This document shows positions 7,185 to 15,367 of a stretch of 64,000 bases of DNA, in pieces. Source of the stretch: Candidatus Freyarchaeota archaeon (GTDB lineage: Archaea; Asgardarchaeota; Jordiarchaeia; Jordiarchaeales; Jordiarchaeaceae); assembly GCA_030587365.1 (NCBI GenBank), contig JAUQZE010000003.1, forward strand, positions 1 to 64,000, written 5' to 3'. The notes under the pieces are model-generated. The model ran no database searches. It saw only the letters and a list, made by a program, of their open reading frames with translations, and had not been told where the DNA came from. How positions within the stretch are numbered: position 1 is the first letter of the stretch; each line of letters starts with the position of its first letter. Made by a program: the position numbers and the translations under genes.

Positions 7185-8846
7185 ATGGAATTTAAAGAGA
7201 AAATTTTTGAAACAGATGTTCTGGTCCTCGGCGCAGGTGGAGCCGGAACTAGAGCGGCTATAGAAGCACACGAGAAAGGAGTAAACGTGATGTTAGTTGC
7301 TAAAGGTGGTTTTCCTTCAGGGTGCACCCCTTATGCGGGGGGAATCATGCAAGCTCCTGTCGATCCAAAAGACAGCCCGGACATTTACTTTAAAGATGTC
7401 CTTGAGGGAGGAGCGAAAATAAATGACCATAGACTGGTCAAAATATTTGCTAGTGAGGCAGCAGATAGGGCACGAGACTTGGACAAATTCGGAACCCAGT
7501 TTATGAAACAGGATGGAAAATTTGTGGCTGTGGGAGGAGCCGGCGTATCGGTCAATCGACTTCTTCCGGTCACTCAACTTTACGGCCCGGCTTGGATCAG
7601 TGGTCTAGTCACAGAAGTGAAGCGTCGTGGAATCAAAGTTCTTGAAAGAGTTATGATAACCAAAATCTTCACAGAAAAAGGAGAAGTTGTGGGGGTTGCG
7701 GGTTTAGACCTCTCATCGGGTGATTTTCTGGTCTTCAAAGCGAAATCCATAGTTCTGGCTACGGGAGGTGCTGGGCAACTCTACGGTTTAACAACAAATC
7801 CCCCAGATGTCACGGGGGATGGTTATGCGCTGGCTTATCGTGCTGGGGCTGAATTAACCGATATGGAATTTATTCAGTTTAGGGCTAGCATCGTCCATCC
7901 ACTAGGACTAAGAGGGCAGCCTCCACCAGCGGACGGAATGCCAGGAAGGGGAGGCAGATTCTACAACGCCCTCGGGGAAAGATACATGAAGAAATACGAC
8001 CCGGTACACGCCGAAGAAGTGACCCGCGACCTCATTGCTATTCGTGCCCAAATAGAGATAAGAGAAGGCAGAGGAACCCCCAATGGAGGCGTTTACAACG
8101 ATCTCTCGGGCGTACCGGAAGAAATGTGGCTTCTGTTCTCGAAGTTTAGGGAGGCTTGTAGGGCTGAGGGAATAGAACCCTCTTGGCAACCAATCGAGTG
8201 GGCACCAGGAGTTCACCACTTTATGGGCGGTGTGAAAATCAACGAAAAATGCGAAACAAATGTTCCCGGTCTCTACGCAGCTGGAGAGGTTGAGGGAGGA
8301 ATCCATGGAGCAAACAGAATCGGTGGAAACGCTTTGACAGAAACCCAGGTCTTCGGGGCTAGAGCGGGAAAATTCGCCGCCGAGAGAGCATTATCAAAAC
8401 CCCTACCCAAAATCGATGAGAAACAGGTTGAAGCCGAAAGAAACAGGATTCTCGAAATATATAAACGCCAGAAGGGATTGGACGTTTCGGAGATAAGGAA
8501 AGAAGTTCAAGAGATAATGGAAAAGCATGTGGGAGTCATTAGAAACGCCGAGGAACTCTTGAAAGCAATAAACGAACTGAAGAGCATAAAAGAGAAAAAG
8601 TTGCCAAAACTCTGCATTAAAAACGAGAAAACCTTTGAAAAACTTGGGAAAGCATTGGAGGTTATAAACTTCGTCGACGTTGGGGTAATGGTGGCAAAGG
8701 CAGCTCTTATGAGGACGGAGAGCCGTGGTGCGCACAACAGGGATGATTACCCGAAGCAAGATGATGAAAAATGGTTAAAGAACATAGTTATACGGATGGA
8801 TGATGGCGAGATGAAGTTGCAAAGCATACCCATTCAAACGCTATAG
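7185..8846 (+). CDS. FAD-binding fumarate reductase/succinate dehydrogenase-type flavoprotein (orphan)
   Basis: About 553 residues. The N-terminus is a dinucleotide-binding beta-alpha-beta ('DVLVLGAGGAGTRAAIEAHEKG') binding FAD. 'GGFPSGCTPYAGGIM', 'LATGGAGQLYGLTTNPPDVTGDG' and 'VHHFMGGVKINEKCETNVPGLYAAGEVEGG' followed by 'GANRIGGNALTE' are the fumarate reductase/L-aspartate oxidase signature. The C-terminal helical domain ends with 'RTESRGAHNRDDYP', as in SdhA/FrdA. No Fe-S or membrane subunit adjoins it, so the electron partner is unknown; a TfrA/TfrB pair lies at 16-19.5 kb. ATG 7185 is chosen; GTG 7167 is possible in frame. Confidence 0.85.
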   Translation: MEFKEKIFETDVLVLGAGGAGTRAAIEAHEKGVNVMLVAKGGFPSGCTPYAGGIMQAPVDPKDSPDIYFKDVLEGGAKINDHRLVKIFASEAADRARDLDKFGTQFMKQDGKFVAVGGAGVSVNRLLPVTQLYGPAWISGLVTEVKRRGIKVLERVMITKIFTEKGEVVGVAGLDLSSGDFLVFKAKSIVLATGGAGQLYGLTTNPPDVTGDGYALAYRAGAELTDMEFIQFRASIVHPLGLRGQPPPADGMPGRGGRFYNALGERYMKKYDPVHAEEVTRDLIAIRAQIEIREGRGTPNGGVYNDLSGVPEEMWLLFSKFREACRAEGIEPSWQPIEWAPGVHHFMGGVKINEKCETNVPGLYAAGEVEGGIHGANRIGGNALTETQVFGARAGKFAAERALSKPLPKIDEKQVEAERNRILEIYKRQKGLDVSEIRKEVQEIMEKHVGVIRNAEELLKAINELKSIKEKKLPKLCIKNEKTFEKLGKALEVINFVDVGVMVAKAALMRTESRGAHNRDDYPKQDDEKWLKNIVIRMDDGEMKLQSIPIQTL

Positions 8847-8861
8847 GAGGTAAAGAATAAA

Positions 8862-9488
8862 ATGTTGGATGATTTGAGTAAAAAAGGTGTTAATATTGAT
8901 AGCTTAGCTAAAAGGGCTTTAGAGGATGAAAAAGTACTTTCGGAATTATTTGAAGGAATTTTGTCTAAGAAGGATACAGTGAGGTATAATAGTTTTAAGG
9001 TTTTTATGCTCTTAAGCGAGGGTCACCCAGAAGTTTTGTATCCTAAATGGGATTTCTTTGTTGAGCTCTTGAGCAGTGATAATACTTCCCACAGGAACAT
9101 TGCAGTCAACATCTTAGCAAATCTTACAGGTGCTGATAAAGAGAACAGGTTTGAGAAAATATTCGACCAGTATTACAGTCTACTCGATGATGAAAGTGTG
9201 ATCCCCGCCGCACAGCTCGCAGGCAAATCTGGAAAGATTGCCAAGGCAAAACCAAAACTCCAAACAAAGATAACAAACAAGCTATTAGCTATAGATGAAA
9301 CCCATCACGAACAAGAACGCAAGGACTTGATAAAAGGCTACGCCATAGAATCATTAGGTGAATACTTTGAACAAGCTGAAAATAAGAAGGAGATAATTAA
9401 TTTTGTTAAAAAACAATTAAACTGCCAGAGTCCAAAGACCAGAAAGATAGCAAAGGAATTCTTGAAGAAGTGGGATAAAAGCAGTTAA
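8862..9488 (+). CDS. HEAT-repeat-like protein
   Basis: 208 residues, all helical, with repeated amphipathic pairs ('TVRYNSFKVFMLLSEGHPEVLYPKW', 'NTSHRNIAVNILANLTGADK', 'ERKDLIKGYAIESLGEYFE', 'SPKTRKIAKEFLKKW'), as in HEAT/armadillo scaffolds. It starts 15 bases after the flavoprotein stop, with AGGAGGTAAAGAATAAA before ATG, so it is probably cotranscribed. Function is unknown; such proteins usually bind partner proteins. It is one of at least five HEAT-like genes between 8.8 and 13.8 kb. Confidence 0.65.
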   Translation: MLDDLSKKGVNIDSLAKRALEDEKVLSELFEGILSKKDTVRYNSFKVFMLLSEGHPEVLYPKWDFFVELLSSDNTSHRNIAVNILANLTGADKENRFEKIFDQYYSLLDDESVIPAAQLAGKSGKIAKAKPKLQTKITNKLLAIDETHHEQERKDLIKGYAIESLGEYFEQAENKKEIINFVKKQLNCQSPKTRKIAKEFLKKWDKSS

Positions 9489-9509
9489 TAACGTTTATGG
9501 GGGAAAACG

Positions 9510-10085
9510 ATGGAAAAAAATGTGCAAGAAAGGGCAAATGAAATCCTTAAGATGGATTATGAAGAAATAGAGCAGGCGTATAATGAGCTCCTAGAATCCA
9601 GTGAGCCAGAATCCTTCCAAATACTTTTAATATTATTATCCTCAGGTGATGTGATCCATACTCAAAAGGCCGCTGACATCCTAGCGTTAAAGGGAGATCC
9701 AAAATATTTGTCTGAAATGAAGGAGATAAGGGGGAAGTTGCCTGAGCGTAGGGGGTTGAGGGACTACCGGTGGACTGTAGACAGAGCTATTGAAATTCTT
9801 GAAAACGTCAGAAAAGCGGCGAAGTGTAGATGCGAGTTGTACGAAACTCAGTCGGGGTTCGGCGAAAGATTCATTCCAAGTGTGGAGCAGAGAGACGGAA
9901 TTGTTTCCATTGCTAAAGAGGTTGTACACCAAGAGGAGTATTTCACCGAATACTTTTGCAAGTGTAATATATGTGGTAGGAGATGGAAGGTGCTCGATGA
10001 AATTGGCTACCATTATCCCCTATACAGCTGGGAGGAAATTACAGATAAAAGAGAATACGATACTTATTTTGAAAATAATGATTAA
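9510..10085 (+). CDS. HEAT-like protein with C-terminal cysteine (zinc-ribbon-like) domain
   Basis: 191 residues. Residues ~1-105 are helical and HEAT-like ('HTQKAADILALKGDPKYLSEM'). The C-terminal part carries 'KCRCELYETQSGFGERF' and 'YFCKCNICGRRWKVLD', four or more cysteines in CxC and CxxC pairs that could hold zinc. It ends with 'YPLYSWEEITDKREYDTYFEN'. It follows the previous gene by 21 bases and completes the apparent flavoprotein-HEAT-HEAT/zinc operon. Its 3' end is the parent of degenerate copies at about 11918-11980 and 15165-15240. Confidence 0.65.
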   Translation: MEKNVQERANEILKMDYEEIEQAYNELLESSEPESFQILLILLSSGDVIHTQKAADILALKGDPKYLSEMKEIRGKLPERRGLRDYRWTVDRAIEILENVRKAAKCRCELYETQSGFGERFIPSVEQRDGIVSIAKEVVHQEEYFTEYFCKCNICGRRWKVLDEIGYHYPLYSWEEITDKREYDTYFENND

Positions 10086-10162
10086 AATGTTAAATAATAG
10101 GCATAGTCAAGAATTTGGCAATAAATAAAAAAATGTGGGTTTGTTTGCATCTTTCCGAGAGA

Positions 10163-10906
10163 TTACATGTTTCGAGAGGAATAGAATACTACAGCCCAAA
10201 GAATGAATGCTGCGAATATCAGTCCAAAACCAATAATGGCAAGAATGATATTGTGTGCCCAAATGCCAATTAGGCCGTCTAAAATGAAAGCTATCGATCC
10301 TATGATGCTCAGAATCCCCGCAGCTTTTGAAGCCGAGGGCATAGCGGTCATTTCACCCACCTTTATACTAGCCGAACCAAGTATAATAAAAGTAATACCG
10401 ATTACCAGAAAACTTATCCAGATAAGGTATAAATTCGGTATAGGTACTGGTAAAGCGGGAATGTAACCAGTCTCGCCACCCCATACGTATGCAGACATAT
10501 ATGCTATCGTTAGATTTCCCATTAGTATTAGCAAAGCCCCCAAGGTGATACCTATTATGCTGAAGATGAGAGCCACAATACCCATGGCTCCTCCTCCAAT
10601 TTTGTACGTGCCGTAGAAACCAATACCAGTAAGTAAGCCAGTCACAATGAGAAGTAAGACCAATATGAACGATGTTACAGCGAACGTAGAAGCAGACGGA
10701 AAATAGGGTATTGGGTATGGAAGAATAAAACCATAGAACAAATCAGGCCTAAACACCGAAGTGAGGTACCAATTTAATTTTGACATATAAGATGATAATT
10801 CTCCTAAAAATGTATTAGTTATAAAGCCCCATATTACCGCTAAGGCTGTTGTTATGGTTCCTACTATTCCTCCAATTGTTCCAGTTAGTAAAGCTACCCT
10901 AGACAA
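10163..10906 (-). CDS. Multi-pass membrane protein, paralog A
   Basis: About 247 residues with six or seven predicted TM helices. The conserved core around residues 110-150 reads 'GIGFYGTYKIGGGAMGIVAL' and recurs in the paralogs at 15368 and 26536. Near the end come 'ASKAAGILSIIGSIAFILDG' and 'AFILWAVVFYSS'. TTG 10906 is the start: AAAGGAGGTTGGAGA lies immediately before it and is identical before paralog B. The family has no function I can name; the repeated Gly-rich 'GGG' turn between helices is its hallmark. It is convergent with the HEAT/zinc gene. Confidence 0.75.
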   Translation of the reverse strand: MSRVALLTGTIGGIVGTITTALAVIWGFITNTFLGELSSYMSKLNWYLTSVFRPDLFYGFILPYPIPYFPSASTFAVTSFILVLLLIVTGLLTGIGFYGTYKIGGGAMGIVALIFSIIGITLGALLILMGNLTIAYMSAYVWGGETGYIPALPVPIPNLYLIWISFLVIGITFIILGSASIKVGEMTAMPSASKAAGILSIIGSIAFILDGLIGIWAHNIILAIIGFGLIFAAFILWAVVFYSSRNM

Positions 10907-11170
10907 TCTCCAACCTCCTTTCTCTAACATTGAAACTTATTCTTACTTAAGGGAAATCTTAAAATTGTTAAATTTTTTTCTCGAGGCAATAATTTAGATT
11001 GGTCTTGATTTATAGTCGTAGGCAAAAAATTCTTAGAATGGACTGAGTCGTCTCTTTTTACCAGAGTTTATGATTAGAGAGATATCGAATGGACAGAAAA
11101 TTTAAATGCATTTTTTTAATCTAACACGATTGCCATAAACTATTTTTAATAATTAATGGAGTTTCGGTTT

Positions 11171-11812
11171 ATGTCTCCTGAAGAAACGAGTAATTGGAAA
11201 CGGTTTTATAACAGCTTTTTTGGGGACCCTTATTGGGCGTGGCATGATGGGTTAGAGATTGACGCGTTACATAAACTAACTCCCGAAGAACAGAAAGAAG
11301 CTGAAAAGTTGTTTCTTGAAGCGGTGAATGAGCACGACACTCGAGCAGCGGTGGGTCTGGGCGAACTGCGGTCGCAAAAGGCGGTTCCTCGACTAAAAGA
11401 GATTCTTGATAAAGCTGTGGGGAAGAAGCTTGTTGATGTGGCTGTGGCACTTAGAAGGATTGAAGGAGACCTGTCTTATGCAAAGTATATCATCCATGTT
11501 TTGAAGAATCACCCGTTCTGGGATGATCGACTCGATGCCGCTATGCATTTACGCGAATTCGACACCCCTGAAGTTATTGACGCGCTGTTTGAAGCGGTGA
11601 AAGACCCGGATTATCTTGTCAGGAATCACGCCTGCGATTCACTGCTTTACTTACACGGATTTAAGCCGGATATCTCCCTACATAAAGAAATCTTTGAGAA
11701 CATCATACCCCCGATGGACGAAGGCGAACCCTCCGAGGAAGATTACAAAAAATATGAAACCGCTGTCAACCAGTTGCGCAAATTGTTCAAGGAAAAAGAA
11801 GAATCGGAATAG
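11171..11812 (+). CDS. HEAT-repeat protein (close paralog of 12524)
   Basis: About 213 residues. It begins 'MSPEETSNWKRFYNSFFGDP', shared almost exactly with the next paralog. The rest is HEAT-like: 'HDTRAAVGLGELRSQKAVPRL', 'RLDAAMHLREFDTPEVIDAL' and 'PDYLVRNHACDSLLYLHGF', the style of PBS-lyase HEAT repeats. ATG 11171 is chosen because it matches the paralog's start and sits 8 bases after GGAG; ATG 11156 is also in frame. The acidic C-terminal tail ends with 'RKLFKEKEE'. A scaffold role is the family expectation. Confidence 0.75.
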   Translation: MSPEETSNWKRFYNSFFGDPYWAWHDGLEIDALHKLTPEEQKEAEKLFLEAVNEHDTRAAVGLGELRSQKAVPRLKEILDKAVGKKLVDVAVALRRIEGDLSYAKYIIHVLKNHPFWDDRLDAAMHLREFDTPEVIDALFEAVKDPDYLVRNHACDSLLYLHGFKPDISLHKEIFENIIPPMDEGEPSEEDYKKYETAVNQLRKLFKEKEESE

Positions 11813-11917
11813 CTTACAATTGTATCAAACTTTTTCATCTTTCTGGCCTCTACAATTTTTCTGAATTACTTATTTAATACGTGGTTTTCTGGGGATAGAA
11901 ATGGAGAATCTAGGCTA

Positions 11918-12281
11918 TCCAGCTTACACAGATGGAAGGAAATTACTGATAGGTTAAGATGTGATACCTATTTTAAAAAAGAACTCGAAAATGTTGAGGA
12001 ACAGTATGTCCATATTTCTGCTCACGGAGACTATAATAGAAAGCGGGGAACCAGTATAAAAACCCCTCACCGGTGGCAGAGTCTACTCCAGCGAATTAAA
12101 AGATTTGTGGAGGGATAGAAAGAAATCGAGAATCCCGAAACTAGTGGTGCTCTCAGCTTGTGATGTGGGTCACATTGACATGGTTAGAGCATTTTCTGGT
12201 GCCGGATGTAGGTTCTGTGTTGCTCCCCCCAGTGAAACCTTTTTTGAAGACGCCGCCGTTTTCTTAACCCTTTTCTATTAA
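11918..12281 (+). pseudogene. Frameshifted remnant: HEAT/zinc-protein tail joined to a CHAT-protease-like domain
   Basis: The first frame reads 'LHRWKEITDRLRCDTYF', homologous to the end of the 9510 gene, and runs on into 'LENVEEQYVHISAHGDYN'. It then stops at 12116-12118. A second frame, entered near 12075, reads 'GRVYSSELKDLWRDRKK', 'IPKLVVLSACDVGH', 'GAGCRFCVAPPSETFFED', ending at 12281. 'HISAHG' (His codon 12022-12024) and 'LSAC' (Cys codon 12159-12161) match the catalytic His and Cys contexts of CHAT (caspase-like) peptidases. One frameshift and no start codon make it a pseudogene. CHAT assignment is by motif only. Confidence 0.55.
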
Positions 12282-12523
12282 CTCTTGATTGGAGAGAGAA
12301 GGAGCCCATGGATTGCATTCAGAAACACAAAGCTCGGTTTAGATCTTAGCCTTTCTAGCCTATCCGGAGCGTGGAGCTTCTACGGATGGGGAGAAAAAAT
12401 TACCTTTTAAAAAAATAATTCTAGATACTCGAAAGTGGGAGCAGATAAAATTAGCAGAAAATTTAAATCCAATTTTTATTAATCTCAAATATTGTGAATT
12501 ATTTTTAAAGTGAGAGTTGCATC
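12282..12523. other. Spacer upstream of the second HEAT paralog
   Basis: No ORF. An A/T-rich stretch near 12460-12495 could hold the promoter. A weak resemblance to the HEAT/zinc gene tail ('FYGWGEKIT') appears near 12385-12405, but it is too short to trust. Confidence 0.35.
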
Positions 12524-13171
12524 ATGTCTCCTAAAGAGTCTGGTAATTGGGAACGCTTTTATAACAGTTTTTTCGGTGATCCGTATTGGGCTTGGCATGA
12601 TGGTTTGGATTTCGACGCTTTACATCAACTTTCGCCTGAGGAAAAGGAGAAGGCTGAGGAATTGTTTCTTGAGAGGGTGAATGAGAATGACACTCGGGCT
12701 GCAGTGGGTCTGGGTGAGCTTCGCTCGAAAAAAGCGGTTCCGAGACTAAGAGAGCTCCTAGATAAGGCCAGAGGTAGAGAGCTGGTGGATATAGCTGTGG
12801 CACTTGGCGAAATCGAGGGAGACAAGTCTTATGCAAAATACATAATACATGTTTTGAAAAATGATTCATGGTGGTATGATAGGCTCTGGGCTGCTCGGCA
12901 TTTGCGCGAATTCGATTCCCCGGAAGTCGTTGAAGCGCTGTTTGAAGCCGTGAAGGATCCGGATTATCTCGTCCGCAATCATGCTTGTGAGTCACTTCTA
13001 TACTTACACGGGTTTGAGCCGGAAATCTCCTCTCACAAAGAAATATTTAAGAACATCATAACTCCGCACGAGGGTGAACCCTCAGAGGAAGATAACAAAA
13101 AATATGAGGCTGCTGTTAACCAATTGCGTAAAATGTTTAGGGAAAAAGAACCAGCCGGGTCTTATTCATAA
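12524..13171 (+). CDS. HEAT-repeat protein (close paralog of 11171)
   Basis: 215 residues, highly similar to the upstream paralog over the full length: 'SGNWERFYNSFFGDPYWAWH', 'NDTRAAVGLGELRSKKAVPRL', 'RLWAARHLREFDSPEVVEAL', 'NHACESLLYLHGFEPEISS'. It has HEAT-type helical pairs and an acidic linker before a basic C-terminus. ATG 12524 is supported by the paralog alignment, with GAGAG upstream. The pair looks like a recent tandem duplication separated by the CHAT-like remnant. Confidence 0.75.
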   Translation: MSPKESGNWERFYNSFFGDPYWAWHDGLDFDALHQLSPEEKEKAEELFLERVNENDTRAAVGLGELRSKKAVPRLRELLDKARGRELVDIAVALGEIEGDKSYAKYIIHVLKNDSWWYDRLWAARHLREFDSPEVVEALFEAVKDPDYLVRNHACESLLYLHGFEPEISSHKEIFKNIITPHEGEPSEEDNKKYEAAVNQLRKMFREKEPAGSYS

Positions 13172-13222
13172 AGTTCTAGCCTTCAGACTAGGGGATGCCA
13201 CCTTACTAACTTTTTTTCCTGC

Positions 13223-13789
13223 TTAATGGACTTGGCTATCTTTTGCTTTCAGCCAGTTGGGGGGTATTGGTTCATTTTTTTCTAATATCTTTAACGCCTT
13301 ATCGACTTTGCTCCTGATTGCAATACTTTTGTGATTCTGAAGGGACCTAATATTTTCAATAGTTTTTTCTCGTATATCCTTATTTCTTCTGCTTATGATG
13401 CAGAGGCTGACTATCGCCCAACTCTTTACAAAGACACTCTCATCCTGCAGCAGGTGAAAAAGGGTGGATGTAACCTGATCAAACAGTTCTCCAGAAACCT
13501 TTAGGTTTCCAAAAATCATGGCAATGTGAAACTTGACCATTGGAACCTTGTCGTTGTAGGCTAGTTTAATGAGTAGTGGTAAATGCTCTTGCACTGATTC
13601 TGGGTGTGTTCGAGATATTTTCTCTAATGCGTCAGCCGCTCTCCCACGTATCACGTCATCAGGTTCACTCAACGCTTCAATCAACTTGCCCAGTAATTGA
13701 GGGTTTCTAAGCACTTCTTCCACCACTTCTTTTGATCTACCATCCGAACGCAGGTCTCCGCCGGAAAGCATTCCCAAAAAATCCACCAT
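13223..13789 (-). CDS. HEAT-repeat protein
   Basis: About 188 residues with four HEAT-like units: 'LLGKLIEALSEPDDVIRGRA', 'HLPLLIKLAYNDKVPMVKFH', 'TSTLFHLLQDESVFVKSWA', 'NIRSLQNHKSIAIRSKVDKA'. ATG 13789 is preferred to the TTG at 13807 because TTGGAG lies 11 bases before it. It is on the strand opposite to the other HEAT genes and next to a tfrB tail remnant. No catalytic residues are seen. Confidence 0.7.
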   Translation of the reverse strand: MVDFLGMLSGGDLRSDGRSKEVVEEVLRNPQLLGKLIEALSEPDDVIRGRAADALEKISRTHPESVQEHLPLLIKLAYNDKVPMVKFHIAMIFGNLKVSGELFDQVTSTLFHLLQDESVFVKSWAIVSLCIISRRNKDIREKTIENIRSLQNHKSIAIRSKVDKALKILEKNEPIPPNWLKAKDSQVH

Positions 13790-13849
13790 AACAACCACAG
13801 TCTCCAATCAGTTGTATAAGCTTTGAATACCTTTTCACATATCTCCAAT

Positions 13850-14020
13850 TTAAATTCTTGCACTTTTCAGGCCTTTTTTGTAGGCGTCGGCGAACAGTTC
13901 GTAGAAGTCGTATAGTTTGAATCCGACCTCCTCTCCTTTTTCCTTCTTTTGGTCTAGGACTCTCTTGAACTGGAGCATGCAGAATGGGCAGTTTGAAACC
14001 GCAATTAGGAATTCTATGCT
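13850..14020 (-). pseudogene. 3'-end remnant of a tfrB-like gene (remnant 1)
   Basis: The complement reads 'SNCPFCMLQFKRVLDQKKE', then 'GFKLYDFYELFADAYKK', and ends with a stop. It matches the last ~45 codons of the intact tfrB-like gene at 16185-17768. Everything upstream of the last Cys motif is missing. No start or ribosome site remains. Confidence 0.75.
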
Positions 14021-14038
14021 CATAAGCTTGATAAAATT

Positions 14039-14959
14039 TTAAAGGCTTTTATTACCTTTCTCCGTCATTTCCGTGAAACCTACTAAGAATTTAAGGTAAA
14101 CAACGATTTTACTTGGTCTAACAATTAGCGCTGGAACTCTTTTTTGATATTCTCGGTACGATTCACCAAACCTTTCAATAAGTTCCCTTTCCTCAACCAG
14201 TCGAATATGGCAGAGCAAACCAACCAAAAAAATTATGAAAAACAGAATAGAATATACGGAAAATCTAGCGAAAACAGCCCCTAAAAAGATCAAAACTACT
14301 CCTGAATATGTTGGATGTCTTAAAACTGAGTAGATTTCGTGTTCTTGGAGTTCAGACTCTTCAGGATAGTACAGGTATAAAACAGCCATGTAGTCCACGC
14401 CAAAGGATTGGATAGCCCGAAATACGGTTAAAAAGCCCAGTAAGGCAAACGTGGCACCACACACGGTCCGAAGAACTAAGTCAATAGTCGGCCAATTTAC
14501 TAGGAAGGCTGTCCGATTTAGAAAAAGTGCTGTTAGCGGAGTCGAGAGAGTTATGGTCAGACCATTGACGGGTGAAACTGATAAGAAAGTTTCAATTGGT
14601 AATAAAGTGTGAATCATAATAGATGCTACTAGTGGGATCCCAACTAAGCCGTACTTTAAGCCCCTCTGATATGCAGTTTCTTTCGACTCTTTTATAAACT
14701 TCTCCCGTTTATGCCAAACATTATAGATCAATAGGAAGCCAGTTATCCCACAGAGGATGGTCCCAACAAAGGGCAGTATGGGTTCAAGAACACGCAGGAT
14801 ATCAACACCGGGTAACATCCGAGGTAAAACATCCAAAAACACCATCAAAAACAGCCCTGAAAAGAAAGACAAAAATACGATAAGCGGGATGAGAACGAAA
14901 CGACTACCTGTGTAGCCTGGCAGCTTTTCGAGGAGCTTGTCAGCACCCTTTATTGGCAT
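14039..14959 (-). CDS. ICMT/PEMT-type membrane methyltransferase-like protein
   Basis: 306 residues with about seven TM helices. The C-terminal third carries the isoprenylcysteine carboxyl methyltransferase-like signature: 'EHEIYSVLRHPTYSGVVLIF' with the RHPxY motif, then 'RLVEERELIERFGESYREYQ' and 'KRVPALI'. These bind SAM and the substrate at the membrane face in this superfamily. The N-terminal four helices are not part of the minimal fold and may be lineage-specific. The lipid or protein substrate is unknown. It is flanked on both sides by tfrB tail remnants. Confidence 0.8.
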   Translation of the reverse strand: MPIKGADKLLEKLPGYTGSRFVLIPLIVFLSFFSGLFLMVFLDVLPRMLPGVDILRVLEPILPFVGTILCGITGFLLIYNVWHKREKFIKESKETAYQRGLKYGLVGIPLVASIMIHTLLPIETFLSVSPVNGLTITLSTPLTALFLNRTAFLVNWPTIDLVLRTVCGATFALLGFLTVFRAIQSFGVDYMAVLYLYYPEESELQEHEIYSVLRHPTYSGVVLIFLGAVFARFSVYSILFFIIFLVGLLCHIRLVEERELIERFGESYREYQKRVPALIVRPSKIVVYLKFLVGFTEMTEKGNKSL

Positions 14960-15042
14960 AAATGGTTTTATGATGTTGTTGTATATATATGTAACTTAAA
15001 TCTGTCGAAAAAAGAGATATCAATATGAAGGAAGTAAATAGT

Positions 15043-15160
15043 TTAATTTGTTGGTTTGTAGGCGTCGGCGAACAGTTCGTAGAAGTCGTATAATTTGAAT
15101 CCGACCTCCACTCCTTTTTCCTTCTTTTGGTCTAGGATTCTCTTGAACTGTAGCATGCAA
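15043..15160 (-). pseudogene. 3'-end remnant of a tfrB-like gene (remnant 2)
   Basis: The complement reads 'CMLQFKRILDQKKEKG', then 'VGFKLYDFYELFADAYK' and a stop, matching the last ~38 codons of the intact tfrB-like gene. The homology breaks at about 15160, where another gene tail on the opposite strand begins. Confidence 0.75.
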
Positions 15161-15164
15161 AAGA

Positions 15165-15240
15165 CCATCCCTTATACAAATGGAAGGAAGTTACTGATAA
15201 AAAAAAAGAAAAAGATGCTCATTCTGAAAATACTGATTAA
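15165..15240 (+). pseudogene. 3'-end remnant of the HEAT/zinc-protein gene
   Basis: The frame reads 'PLYKWKEVTDKKKEKDAHS' and 'ENTD' then TAA, aligned to 'PLYSWEEITDKREYDTYFEN' of the 9510 gene. Homology continues past the stop (TCAAGAATTTG-CAATAAA) and then into the membrane paralog at 15368, so the block is a collinear copy of 10030-10906 with the gene's 5' part lost. Confidence 0.75.
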
Positions 15241-15367
15241 AATGTTAGTAACAGTCAAGAATTTGACAATAAACCTACATAAGCTTCGCGTTTTAGACAA
15301 ATTATGAAAAACTTTTTCATGGCAAATAAAAAAGAAGGGGAAGTTTGTTTGCATTCTTTTCGGTAGA

